64,000 bases of DNA from Paenibacillus sp. NFR01 (GTDB taxonomy: Bacteria > Bacillota > Bacilli > Paenibacillales > Paenibacillaceae). Each line of letters starts with the position of its first letter. Position 1 is the stretch's first letter. This document shows positions 1-9,000 of the stretch, one piece after another. The notes under the pieces are model-generated. The model was not told where the DNA came from, did not search any database, and saw only the letters and a program-made list of their open reading frames with translations. The stretch lies in NCBI RefSeq assembly GCF_900111565.1, contig NZ_FOIK01000001.1, positions 899,309 through 963,308 on the forward strand, written 5' to 3'. Position numbers and translations under genes: made by a program.

Positions 1-843
<843 letters not shown>

Positions 844-862
844 CCTTATCCTTTTGCAGGCT

Positions 863-892
863 GCCCGCAACGTTGTTGCGGGCGGCTTTTTT
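863..892 (+). terminator. Rho-independent terminator of the collagen-like gene
   Basis: A 9-bp perfect stem, GCCCGCAAC/GTTGCGGGC, with a 3-nt loop is followed by GGC and a T run. It lies 20 nt after the stop codon. Confidence 0.9.
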
Positions 893-900
893 GTGTGGAA

Positions 901-929
901 TTGACGAATGAGTATCCATACGTTAAACT
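901..929 (+). promoter_or_regulatory. SigA-type promoter for the 988-1467 gene
   Basis: TTGACG at 901-906, a 17-nt spacer and TAAACT at 924-929 match the housekeeping consensus at 5/6 and 4/6. It lies directly after the preceding terminator, 59 nt upstream of the start codon. Confidence 0.5.
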
Positions 930-939
930 GAAATTACGA

Positions 940-963
940 ATTAGTAAATTAGTAATTTAGTAA
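940..963 (+). repeat. Three tandem ATTAGTAA octamers in the 5' leader
   Basis: ATTAGTAA (940-947), ATTAGTAA (948-955) and TTTAGTAA (956-963) abut perfectly between the probable -10 and the start codon of the next gene. They could be an AT-rich leader, a protein-binding array or simple slippage. Confidence 0.6.
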
Positions 964-987
964 ATATAAATCAAGCGAGGTAACCAC

Positions 988-1467
988 ATGAAAATTCCTA
1001 CGACATTAAAGCATAAACCGGTAATCGTAACGGAGAATTACGAGCAAATCGACGGCCGCTTCCACGGCAACACGGATGCCAAAGGCCTGTCTCTCGGGCT
1101 GGCCCAATGGAACGACCGCGGCAAAATTGACATTTCGGCTAAAGTATGGCGTTATACCGGGGAGAAATGGTCCAGACAATCGGAAGAGCTTCCGCTGCAC
1201 CGCGTGCTCGACCTGTCGATTCTGATCTGCCGGACCATTGAACATTTCCGGGAGGCATACCGGTATGAGGATCTGTACAATCCTGACGAACCGGTCATTG
1301 ACCGGATTGGTTTGCAGGGCGATGCGATGACCGTGGCTGTCAGCACCGATAACGATAAAATCAAGGAAGATATCAAGCTGTTCAGTCAGGCGCTTAGCCA
1401 GGACGATGAACTGATCGGCGAAAGGCTGTCAACCTTGTCCGCCATCTTGAAAGAACTGGGTTATTAA
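988..1467 (+). CDS. Conserved hypothetical protein, probable DUF6530 family
   Basis: A 159-residue soluble protein with no signal peptide or membrane segment. It is mixed alpha/beta in appearance, with a conserved-looking N-terminal block (ENYEQIDGRF, GLSLGLAQWN) and an acidic helical C-terminus. The pattern resembles proteins annotated DUF6530 in Bacillales. I recall that family by overall sequence only and know no function for it. The start is supported by GCGAGG upstream. The next gene begins 30 nt after the stop with its own strong ribosome binding site, so the two may be co-transcribed from the promoter at 901-929. Confidence 0.7.
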   Translation: MKIPTTLKHKPVIVTENYEQIDGRFHGNTDAKGLSLGLAQWNDRGKIDISAKVWRYTGEKWSRQSEELPLHRVLDLSILICRTIEHFREAYRYEDLYNPDEPVIDRIGLQGDAMTVAVSTDNDKIKEDIKLFSQALSQDDELIGERLSTLSAILKELGY

Positions 1468-1497
1468 AGCAAACGCATGCTTAAACAGGAGGAACTT

Positions 1498-1863
1498 ATG
1501 GATAAGAGCAAACGCAAGGAGCTGCTGGAGGAATTCAAGCAGATCAAGACATACGCGGGCGTCGTTCAGATCACCAATACAACGAATGGCAAGATTTTTA
1601 TCGACAGCTATCCTAATCTGAAAAATAAATGGTCGACCATCCAGGCGCAGCTGGAGATGGGCATGTTCGCGAACTTGGCGCTGCAGAAGGACTGGAAGCT
1701 GCTGGGTAAAGACGCCTTCGTGTATGAAGTGCTGGAGCAAAAAGACATCGAGCTCATGCATGATATGCGCTGGGAAGTCAAAGTTATGGTAAAGCCGTGG
1801 TTGGAGAAGCTCCAGCCTTACGGGGACAGAGGCTACAACCGGCTCCCTCGGGAGCCTAAATAA
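1498..1863 (+). CDS. GIY-YIG nuclease family-like small protein
   Basis: A 121-residue protein. The start at 1498 is chosen because AGGAGG sits 5 nt before it; an in-frame ATG at 1477 lacks such a site. The N-terminal stretch KTYAGVVQITNTTNGKIFID followed by LKNKWSTIQAQLEMG resembles short Firmicutes proteins annotated as GIY-YIG nuclease family. The signature is degenerate (YAGVVQI in place of GIY...YIG), so nuclease activity is doubtful. It ends with a basic, aromatic tail (YNRLPREPK). A perfect terminator follows at once, making it the last gene of this short unit. Confidence 0.7.
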   Translation: MDKSKRKELLEEFKQIKTYAGVVQITNTTNGKIFIDSYPNLKNKWSTIQAQLEMGMFANLALQKDWKLLGKDAFVYEVLEQKDIELMHDMRWEVKVMVKPWLEKLQPYGDRGYNRLPREPK

Positions 1864-1870
1864 GGATTGA

Positions 1871-1905
1871 AACCGGAAGGCTCTAGGAGCTTTCCGGTTT
1901 TTTTT
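1871..1905 (+). terminator. Rho-independent terminator
   Basis: A 13-bp perfect stem, AACCGGAAGGCTC/GAGCTTTCCGGTT, with a 3-nt loop is followed by a run of T. Confidence 0.92.
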
Positions 1906-2023
1906 GTGCGCCAAAGCTGTTTGGATGCGGGGGAGATTGTGCGTTTCACGGAGCACCCCGGCTTCCGGCAAGGCATATACTGTTTCAATGAGTTCAAGCC
2001 AGGTGGAGGGAGTTCACAGGCAT

Positions 2024-3148
2024 ATGATTACTATCAGTTTATGCATGATCGTCCGCAATGAGGAGAACAGCCTTGCCCGGTGCCTGGGTAGCGTAGAGGG
2101 CATTACTGATGAAATTGTAATTGTCGACACCGGATCGACGGACAAGACCAAGGAGCTCGCCGCTTCTTTCGGCGCGGTTGTTTTTGATTTTGTCTGGATC
2201 GACCATTTTGCCGCCGCCCGGAATTTTTCATTCAGCAAAGCAACCTCCGATTATATTCTGTGGCTGGATGCGGACGACTTCATTGAAGAAAAAGACCGGC
2301 AGAAAATCCTCCGCATCAAGCATACGTTAACCCCCGATGTTGTAGCGGTATCGATGAATTACAATCTCAGCTTCGACAGCGACGGCAACGTCATTTCCAG
2401 TCTCCGCCGCAACCGGCTGGTCAAGCGGGAGTGCAACTTTCAGTGGATCGGTCCGGTGCATGAGTATCTGGAAGTGTTCGGGTATCCGCTGATGAGCGAT
2501 GCGGCGATTACGCATTCCAAGGACAAGGTGCATACCGATCGCAATCTCCGCATTTACCGCGCGCGGGCGGAGGCCGGCGAAGCGTTTTCCCCGCGGGATT
2601 TGTACTACTATGCCAACGAGCTGCGGGAGAACGGCTTCTTCGAGGAAGCGGCGGATTATTATCACCGGTTTCTGGACACCGATAAGGGCTGGATTGAGGA
2701 CAACTATCAGGCATGCCTTAAGCTGGCCCTATGCTACGAACAGCTGGCTCAGCCCAAACGTCAGGCCGAAGCTTTGCTGCGGACGCTGCAATACGATATT
2801 CCCCGTTCGGAATTCTGCTGCCGATATGGTGCATTTCTGTTTGGGCAAGAAAAATACAACGATGCCGCATACTGGTACGAATTGGCTACAGCACTGCCGG
2901 AACGCACCGCCAACATGGGCATGCAGGATAAAATTACAATGACCTGGCTGCCGCATCTTCAGCTCTGCTTATGTTACGACCGCCTGGGTCAGTATGAAAG
3001 GGCCTCGTACCATAATGAAGCGGCTGCGTACTACGCGCCTTCGCATCCAAGCATGAAGTATAACCGCGATTACTTCAAACAGCGGCTCGGCGCGGCGTAT
3101 ACGGAGCTGGAATGGCGTGCGCCGCAGGATCGGGGGCGGAACGAATGA
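2024..3148 (+). CDS. Family 2 glycosyltransferase with C-terminal TPR-like region
   Basis: 374 residues from ATG 2024, preceded by GGAGGG. The frame is open further upstream, but that stretch overlaps the terminator region and lacks homology-like sequence. Residues 1-200 are a GT-A fold GT2 domain: MIVRNEEN near the N-terminus, VDTGSTDKT for nucleotide binding, and the metal-binding DADD at 82-85. Residues 210-360 are helical with repeating aromatic/alanine patterns (YYYANELRENGFFEEAADYY) typical of TPRs. This architecture occurs in SunS-like and other protein-glycosylating GT2 enzymes of Bacillales. It is the first of three glycosyltransferases and overlaps the next by 4 nt (ATGA). Modification of the nearby collagen-like protein is a reasonable inference, not shown. 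Confidence 0.85.
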   Translation: MITISLCMIVRNEENSLARCLGSVEGITDEIVIVDTGSTDKTKELAASFGAVVFDFVWIDHFAAARNFSFSKATSDYILWLDADDFIEEKDRQKILRIKHTLTPDVVAVSMNYNLSFDSDGNVISSLRRNRLVKRECNFQWIGPVHEYLEVFGYPLMSDAAITHSKDKVHTDRNLRIYRARAEAGEAFSPRDLYYYANELRENGFFEEAADYYHRFLDTDKGWIEDNYQACLKLALCYEQLAQPKRQAEALLRTLQYDIPRSEFCCRYGAFLFGQEKYNDAAYWYELATALPERTANMGMQDKITMTWLPHLQLCLCYDRLGQYERASYHNEAAAYYAPSHPSMKYNRDYFKQRLGAAYTELEWRAPQDRGRNE

Positions 3149-5103
3149 AGACGAGCATCATTATGCTCTCCTACAACCAGAAGGACATTACGTTGAACGC
3201 CTTGGACAGCATCCGCAGGAATACTGAAGAAGATTATGAGCTGATTATCGTAGAAAACGGCTCTACCGACGGTTCTGCGGAACAACTCCGCGCGATGGAC
3301 GATATCATCCTGATTGAAAATACGGAGAATCAGGGTTTTGCCCGGGGCTGCAACCAGGGGATCGGGGTCGCAAGCGGCGAACTGCTGCTTTTTCTAAACA
3401 ACGATGTTATCGTTCCGCGGGGATGGCTGACGCCGCTGATCCGCTGTTTGACGGCGGACGATACGGTGGGCATGGTCGGTCCGGTGACCAACTATTCCGC
3501 GGGACATCAGCAGATACCGGTGGGGTATTCGCTGATCGGCGATATGGAGGCCTTTGCTGCCGGGCATCGGGTTCAGCATGAAGGCCGGACGCTGGAGGTA
3601 AGGAGGCTGATCGGTTTCTGCCTGTTAGTCAAACGCTCCGTGCTGGATGAAATCGGAGGCTTTGATGAGCAGTATGGACTTGGCAATTACGAGGACGACG
3701 ATCTCTGCCTCCGGGCCATTCGTGCGGGTTACCGTCTGCTGGTGGTGCAGGATGCCTTCATTCATCATATTGGGCATGCCAGCACCCGTAAGCTGCCGGA
3801 GACCAGTCTTTTGAATCTGCTCGAAGAAAACGGCAAAAAAGCGGAGCTGAAATGGGGCCGTCCGATCCATCAGCTCATTTACCGCGAGAAAATCCGGTTG
3901 ACGCTCGGCGTAATCAGCGAATCGGGTGAAGATTTGGAGGCGACGCTCGCTTCGTTTGCAGATCTGGCCGATGAAGTCATTCTTGTTGCACATGATTTGG
4001 AGCAGGCAGAATGGGAGAGGGCAAGCCGGTATACCGATCGAATCTATGCGATGCAGGGCGAATGGAATCGACGTTATGCGGAACAGTGGATACGGGAGAT
4101 GGCGGCTGAGCCTTATATTTTTTGGGTCGAAGCCGGAGATGGACTGGATGAAACGAATCACCGCAAATTTAGCGGACTGAAGCTTAGCCTTGATGCCGAT
4201 TATGATGTGGTTGCACTGCATGCCGGAGACGAACTGAGGTATATCACGCGAAAGCATCCGCTGGTACCTCTGCCGGAGGAATTACGGGCGGGTTTCGGCA
4301 AGCCCTTTTACCGCAAAGACAGTGCCGTCGCCGTTACGAATCAGAAGTCTGCAGCTGAACGGCAGGAGGGAGCGAAGCGAATGGAACTGGAGAAGAAGCA
4401 GCTTCATCAGGAGGCGCCGCAGAACCATTTGAGCAAAAAAAGTTCGTATTATCAGGGACTGAATCCGTATTTGTTGGCGCTGATCGAACCGGATGCGAAG
4501 CACGTTCTTGAAGTCGGCTGCGCCGAAGGCAACCTTGGTGCAGCGATTAAAGAACGAACCGGCGCGCAGGTAACGGGAATCGAAGTGTTCGCCAACCCTG
4601 CGGAAAAAGCGGCAGAGAAGCTGGACCGCGTCATCGTCGGCAATATCGAAACGCTGGAGCTGGATATACCTTTGGCGAGCTTCGACCATATTCTCTTCGG
4701 CGACGTACTGGAGCATCTGTTGCAGCCGTGGGAAGTATTGGAGAAGCTGAAACCGTATCTGAAGCCGGGCGGCAGTATTCTGGCCTGCATCCCGAACATC
4801 GGCCATATTTCCATTATTGAAGGGCTGCTTGCGGGGCACTGGTCTTATGCGCCGTCCGGTCTGCTGGATTCGACCCATTTCCGCTTTTTCACCGTTCACG
4901 AAATGCACCGGATGTTCCTCGAAGCGGGCTACTATATCGCGCATAGTGAGCGAATTGCCTATACCAACGAATTTTACGAGAAAATGATATCCGTATTACA
5001 TGCAGGAATGGAAAACCTGGGAGCGGCAAACGAGAATTTTCCGGCAGACGCGCGGACCTATCAATATGTTGTCAAAGCCATTCCGCTGATGAAGGAAAAT
5101 TAA
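3145..5103 (+). CDS. Bifunctional GT2 glycosyltransferase / SAM-dependent methyltransferase
   Basis: 652 residues from ATG 3145, translationally coupled to the previous gene. Residues 1-230 are a GT2 domain (SIIMLSYNQ, VENGSTDGS, metal-binding LNNDV around 84-88, and a GNYEDDDLCLR acceptor-site motif). Residues 250-400 look like a second, degenerate GT2-like segment. Residues 430-650 are a class I methyltransferase with motif I VLEVGCAEGNLG at about 454-465 and the downstream FDHILFGDVLEHL. Such fusions make methylated surface glycans: sugar transfer followed by methylation of the sugar. It sits in a three-gene glycosyltransferase unit next to the collagen-like gene. Acceptor and donor cannot be read from the sequence. 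Confidence 0.85.
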   Translation: MKTSIIMLSYNQKDITLNALDSIRRNTEEDYELIIVENGSTDGSAEQLRAMDDIILIENTENQGFARGCNQGIGVASGELLLFLNNDVIVPRGWLTPLIRCLTADDTVGMVGPVTNYSAGHQQIPVGYSLIGDMEAFAAGHRVQHEGRTLEVRRLIGFCLLVKRSVLDEIGGFDEQYGLGNYEDDDLCLRAIRAGYRLLVVQDAFIHHIGHASTRKLPETSLLNLLEENGKKAELKWGRPIHQLIYREKIRLTLGVISESGEDLEATLASFADLADEVILVAHDLEQAEWERASRYTDRIYAMQGEWNRRYAEQWIREMAAEPYIFWVEAGDGLDETNHRKFSGLKLSLDADYDVVALHAGDELRYITRKHPLVPLPEELRAGFGKPFYRKDSAVAVTNQKSAAERQEGAKRMELEKKQLHQEAPQNHLSKKSSYYQGLNPYLLALIEPDAKHVLEVGCAEGNLGAAIKERTGAQVTGIEVFANPAEKAAEKLDRVIVGNIETLELDIPLASFDHILFGDVLEHLLQPWEVLEKLKPYLKPGGSILACIPNIGHISIIEGLLAGHWSYAPSGLLDSTHFRFFTVHEMHRMFLEAGYYIAHSERIAYTNEFYEKMISVLHAGMENLGAANENFPADARTYQYVVKAIPLMKEN

Positions 5104-5104
5104 C

Positions 5105-5773
5105 ATGGACCGGAGCAGAATATGCTTTATCACCTGCGTAAATGACGAAGAGATGTATCGACAATGTCTCGACCACATCCATGCGCTCGAGGTTCCGCCG
5201 GGCATGACCGTGGAGACTGTCGCAGTCCGGAGAGCCTCCAGCATGGCTTCAGGCTACAACGCCGCAATGCGGGCCTCCGAGGCGGCTTATAAAGTCTACT
5301 TACACCAGGATGCCTTTATTTTAAACCGCCGTTTGATCCCGGACCTGTTGGCTTTATTCGCAGCGAATCCATCACTGGGGCTGGTCGGCGTGGCCGGAGC
5401 GCAGCGGGTACCGGATAACGGAATTTGGTGGGAGGCCCCTCTTCGATACGGCAGAGTGATCGAGCTGCGCAGCTTGTACGGTTATCTTGAGTTTATGAAG
5501 GTTACGCAAGCCTATGCAGAGGTAGAGGCGATCGACGGTCTGTTGATGGCAACGCAGGCGGACCTGCACTGGCGGGAGGAATGGTTCACCGGCTGGCATC
5601 TGTACGATTCGTCGCAGTCGTTCGAATTTATCCGCGGCGGCTACCGGGTCGGCGTTCCGCGGCAGGAGACTCCTTGGGTGCTGCATGCCTGCGGCAACGA
5701 GTTCAATGCTCCGGAATATCACCGGTACAGAGAGATTTTCGTCCAGGAGTATTTGAGCGGACAACGGCAATAA
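5105..5773 (+). CDS. Glycosyltransferase-like protein (StrF/GT2 type)
   Basis: 222 residues, beginning 1 nt after the previous stop, so certainly co-transcribed. The pattern (ICFITCVNDEEMYRQCL, SMASGYNAAM, VYLHQDAFI, LGLVGVAGAQR, GLLMATQ, LYDSSQSFEF) matches the StrF-domain/GT2-like family found with glycosyltransferases in Bacillales surface-glycan loci. HQD probably replaces the classical DxD. There is no signal peptide or membrane helix. The product probably adds a further sugar to the same glycan as its two neighbours. The region after the stop has no strong terminator before the PadR gene. Confidence 0.8.
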   Translation: MDRSRICFITCVNDEEMYRQCLDHIHALEVPPGMTVETVAVRRASSMASGYNAAMRASEAAYKVYLHQDAFILNRRLIPDLLALFAANPSLGLVGVAGAQRVPDNGIWWEAPLRYGRVIELRSLYGYLEFMKVTQAYAEVEAIDGLLMATQADLHWREEWFTGWHLYDSSQSFEFIRGGYRVGVPRQETPWVLHACGNEFNAPEYHRYREIFVQEYLSGQRQ

Positions 5774-5859
5774 TCGATTAAACCCGTTAATGAATTGCAT
5801 CTTCTTTCCGGCAGCGATATTATATTAATTGGGTTTTACCCTCCGAAAGGAAGATTAGA

Positions 5860-6408
5860 ATGTCGCTGCAAATTTTTATCTTGGGCACGCTAAGCCGTGG
5901 TGAACACCATCCTTACGATATCAAGAAAAAGGTGCCCAAATCGTTAAACAACATCATTTCATATAATGACGGTACGCTTTATTATCACATCGAAGCCTTG
6001 CTGAAGAAAGGATACATCCAGAAGCTGGAGGTCGTTCAATCGGAGAATCGCCCGGAAAAAACGACCTATGGCATTACCGATCTCGGCCGGGAAGCGCTGA
6101 AGGACGAGATTTATTCCGTGTTTGACGGATTTACGGATATCCGGCGGCTTTACCCCTCGCTGTTTTTTCTGGATATGGTGGATCCGGTACGCCTTTCCGC
6201 TGTCATCGAGCGGGCGATTCAAAAGCTGAAAAACAAAATCGATCGGATCGAGCGTGCGGACCTAAGCCCGCTCCAACCCAAAGAGCGATTCCCGCTGGAA
6301 TTGGTGCTGCAGCATGCGCATCAAAGCAAAAAAAATGATCTGCAATGGCTGACAGGCCTGCTGGAGCAGGTGAAGCAGCGAATGCAGGCCGGCCCGTCCC
6401 ACGAATAG
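5860..6408 (+). CDS. PadR family transcriptional regulator
   Basis: 182 residues. Residues 1-85 are the PadR winged helix: LQIFILGTLSRGEHHPYDIKK, then DGTLYYHIEALLKKGYIQ with the recognition helix and YGITDLGREAL for the wing. The C-terminal 90 residues are the dimerising helical Vir_C-like part. GAAAGGAAG lies ahead of the ATG. PadR proteins usually repress nearby transport or detoxification genes, and ligands bind between the dimer halves. No transporter is adjacent here. The nearest candidates are the surface-glycan operons on either side, or a distant target. Confidence 0.9.
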   Translation: MSLQIFILGTLSRGEHHPYDIKKKVPKSLNNIISYNDGTLYYHIEALLKKGYIQKLEVVQSENRPEKTTYGITDLGREALKDEIYSVFDGFTDIRRLYPSLFFLDMVDPVRLSAVIERAIQKLKNKIDRIERADLSPLQPKERFPLELVLQHAHQSKKNDLQWLTGLLEQVKQRMQAGPSHE

Positions 6409-6418
6409 ATCTCCATAC

Positions 6419-6456
6419 AAAAAGAGCACACCTTCGGCCGAAGGCGTGCTCTTTTT
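6419..6456 (+). terminator. Rho-independent terminator after padR-type gene
   Basis: AAAGAGCAC/GTGCTCTTT encloses a second perfect CCTTCGG/CCGAAGG hairpin and is followed by T5. The symmetric A/T flanks would also work on the minus strand. Confidence 0.9.
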
Positions 6457-6536
6457 GTTATACGCGTGATAGAGCGACAACGCACTACCATGTCCCGCGC
6501 GATGCTACCGTGCCGCTAAAATAAAACGATCTTCGG

Positions 6537-6577
6537 TTGACAGAATACAGGAATGTTATTACTCTAATTAGAGTAAT
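6537..6577 (+). promoter_or_regulatory. Promoter with perfect 20-bp palindromic operator for the ugd operon
   Basis: TTGACA (6537-6542) is followed 17 nt later by a weak -10 (TACTCT, 6560-6565). The -10 lies inside ATTACTCTAATTAGAGTAAT (6558-6577), a perfect 20-bp palindrome, so a repressor dimer bound there would block RNA polymerase. The TAC-N10-GTA spacing is like DUF24/HxlR-type boxes (YodB, CatR), but that family assignment is tentative. The ugd start codon lies 54 nt downstream. Confidence 0.65.
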
Positions 6578-6630
6578 ACATATTAAGTAATTTATATTTA
6601 GTATTTGTAGAACATAAGGTGGCGGATAGC

Positions 6631-7968
6631 ATGAGGATTGGAATTATCGGCACGGGGTATGTCGGTCTTGTTTATGGTGCCGTCATGTCCGGCTACGGAC
6701 ATTCGGTGATATGCATGGACAAGGATGCCGATAAAATCGAGGTTTTGAACTCCGGAAAGTCGCCCATTTATGAACCGGGGCTGGGACCGCTGCTGGAGCA
6801 GGGACTGGGCACAGGCGTGCTTTCGTTTACAACCGATATAGCACGGGGCATACAAGCGAGCGAGGTGATTTTTATTGCCGTAGGCACGCCAAGCGGGCCG
6901 GGCGGCGAGGTAGATCTGTCTTCCGTTCTGGAGACTGCCGAAACGATTGGAAAGCACATGAACGAATCGAAGATCATTGTGAGTAAATCGACGGTTCCTG
7001 TAGGTACGAACAAACAGATCAGCCGGTCTATCCGCCAAGCGTTGGAGCGAAGAGGCTTGAACTATCCGTTTGAAGTGGCCTCCAATCCGGAATTTCTCCG
7101 GCAGGGCAAGGCGGTCGCCGATTGCCAGCAGCCGTCGCGGGTCGTGATCGGTACAGACACGGAGTCGGCCAGAATGACGCTGGAGCGTCTATACTCCTGC
7201 TACGACCGCACGATCGTTCCATTTTTATTTACACAGCCGGAAACGGCGGAAATGATCAAATACGCCTCCAACGCTTTTTTGGCGGTCAAGATTTCTTTTG
7301 CCAACGAGCTAGCTCTGCTCGCCGAGAAAGTCGGCGCCGATGTGCAGGAAGTAGTGGCCGGCATGGGGATGGACGACCGCATCTCTCCGTCGTTCCTTGA
7401 CCCGGGACCGGGATACGGCGGAAGCTGTTTTCCGAAGGATACGCTGGCCATTCTTGATACCGGCCAGCGCAACGGCGAACCGTTGCTTGTCATTCAAGCA
7501 GCGGTTACCGCCAATGAGAAGCAAAAGGCACGAATGGTGGGCCGAATCAAGGACGCTTTGTCTGCCGACGGCAATCTCGCGGGCAAAAATGTCGGTATTC
7601 TTGGTTTGTCCTTCAAGCCGGAGACCGACGACATCCGCAATGCGCCAAGCCATGATATTATCGAAGGTTTGCTGGATAGCGGGGCAGCGGTCCGGGTGTA
7701 TTGTCCGGAAGGCATGAAGCAGGCTAAACGGAGCTGGCCGGAGCTGAATCCGGGAATTCGGTATTGCAGCAATGAGCTGGAGTGCGCCGAGGAAGCGGAT
7801 GCCCTTGTGGTCGTCACGGAATGGAACCAGTTCCGCGAGCTTGCCTGGAACGATGTACGCGGACGGATGCGGAACGATCATCTCTTCGATCTGCGGAATA
7901 TGTTCAGCAGAGACCAGGCGGTCCGCGGGCTTTTTCAATATCATGCTGTGGGAATGGCGGGGGCTTGA
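6631..7968 (+). CDS. ugd: UDP-glucose 6-dehydrogenase
   Basis: 445 residues from ATG 6631, with AAGGTGG about 10 nt ahead; an in-frame GTG at 6619 is less well placed. The enzyme oxidises UDP-glucose to UDP-glucuronate with 2 NAD+. The NAD-binding motif GTGYVG is at residues 7-12. The catalytic cysteine is Cys266 in GPGYGGSCFPKD, and the C-terminal UDP-binding domain carries LGLSFKPETDDIRNAPS. Length and order match the UGD/TuaD family. It is the first gene of a four-gene unit whose second gene abuts it without a gap. The product UDP-glucuronate is the likely substrate of the epimerase encoded next. Cytosolic. Confidence 0.95.
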   Translation: MRIGIIGTGYVGLVYGAVMSGYGHSVICMDKDADKIEVLNSGKSPIYEPGLGPLLEQGLGTGVLSFTTDIARGIQASEVIFIAVGTPSGPGGEVDLSSVLETAETIGKHMNESKIIVSKSTVPVGTNKQISRSIRQALERRGLNYPFEVASNPEFLRQGKAVADCQQPSRVVIGTDTESARMTLERLYSCYDRTIVPFLFTQPETAEMIKYASNAFLAVKISFANELALLAEKVGADVQEVVAGMGMDDRISPSFLDPGPGYGGSCFPKDTLAILDTGQRNGEPLLVIQAAVTANEKQKARMVGRIKDALSADGNLAGKNVGILGLSFKPETDDIRNAPSHDIIEGLLDSGAAVRVYCPEGMKQAKRSWPELNPGIRYCSNELECAEEADALVVVTEWNQFRELAWNDVRGRMRNDHLFDLRNMFSRDQAVRGLFQYHAVGMAGA

Positions 7969-9000
7969 ATGAAGACATATTGCGTGACGGGCGGTGCGGG
8001 TTTCATCGGTTCCCATGTATGCCGCAGACTGCTTGAAGAGGGGCACCGCGTAATCAACATCGATAATTTTTCTGAATTTTATGACTATCGCCTGAAGGTG
8101 GCGAATGTTCTCCGCGGTGCCGGATTATCCGCTGGCTTTGATTGGAAGGACAGGGAGCAGGATCTCCGCCGGCTGGAGACCATGGTCAACGAAAGACAGT
8201 ACCGCTTGTGCATTGCGGACATTCGTGATCCGCATGCGCTGGATGCACTGTTCCAAAGCGAGCAGGTGGACGGCATCATCCATCTTGCGGCGCTCGCCGG
8301 CGTCAGGCCATCCATCGAAAATCCGCTGCTGTATGAAGAAGTGAATGTGCGGGGAACGATGAATTTGTTGGAAGCGATGCGCAGGCACGGGATTCGGAAA
8401 TGGGTATGCGCCTCCTCGTCGTCGGTATACGGCAATCATCCGGATTCGCCGTGCTCGGAATCAGAAGCGGTCGATAAGCCGATTTCGCCGTATGCGGCAA
8501 CCAAAAAGGCCTGTGAGGAAATGGGATTCACCTATCATCATTTATACGGAATTGACGTTGCCATGCTAAGGTTCTTTACCGTTTACGGACCGGGGCAGCG
8601 TCCCGATCTGGCGATCAACAAGTTCATCCGGCTGATTGAATCGGGCGACGAAGTGACCCTATACGGCGACGGGAGCACTTCCCGCGATTATACCTATATC
8701 GATGACACGGTAAACGGCATTATCCGGGCCTTGGCATATGTTGAGCAGCATGAGCAAGTCTATGAAATTGTAAACTTGGGGACAGGCGGAACCGTCTCTC
8801 TGCATACAATGGTAAAGACGATCGAAGAGGGCCTGGGAAAGCGCGCCAGACTAAAGGCGATGCCGGAGCAGGTCGGAGACGTCAATCATACCATGGCGAA
8901 CATCGCCAAAGCGGCCGAGCTGTTCGGTTATGCGCCGAAGATAAGCTTTGCCGACGGGATCCGCAAGTACATTAACTGGTATAGAGGTGTTATGCAATGA
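7969..9000 (+). CDS. NAD-dependent UDP-sugar epimerase (UDP-glucuronate 4-epimerase-like)
   Basis: 343 residues, an extended short-chain dehydrogenase. The Rossmann motif GGAGFIGSH is at 8-16, and the catalytic pair Tyr175/Lys179 lies in SPYAATKKACEE, with the SSSSVYG stretch before it. INIDNFSEFYDYRLKVANV and TVYGPGQRPDLAINKFI are typical of UDP-glucuronate 4-epimerases such as LpsL and Cap1J. It begins directly after the ugd stop codon, which supports UDP-glucuronate as substrate and UDP-galacturonate as product. Alternatives in the same family include other UDP-hexose epimerases and UDP-glucuronate decarboxylase. The next gene overlaps by 4 nt. Confidence 0.88.
   Translation: MKTYCVTGGAGFIGSHVCRRLLEEGHRVINIDNFSEFYDYRLKVANVLRGAGLSAGFDWKDREQDLRRLETMVNERQYRLCIADIRDPHALDALFQSEQVDGIIHLAALAGVRPSIENPLLYEEVNVRGTMNLLEAMRRHGIRKWVCASSSSVYGNHPDSPCSESEAVDKPISPYAATKKACEEMGFTYHHLYGIDVAMLRFFTVYGPGQRPDLAINKFIRLIESGDEVTLYGDGSTSRDYTYIDDTVNGIIRALAYVEQHEQVYEIVNLGTGGTVSLHTMVKTIEEGLGKRARLKAMPEQVGDVNHTMANIAKAAELFGYAPKISFADGIRKYINWYRGVMQ

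Noticed and set aside
1904..2023. N-terminal extension of the first glycosyltransferase
   Set aside because: The extension starts in the preceding terminator's T run and has no GT2-like sequence; ATG 2024 begins the conserved MITISLCMIVRNEE.
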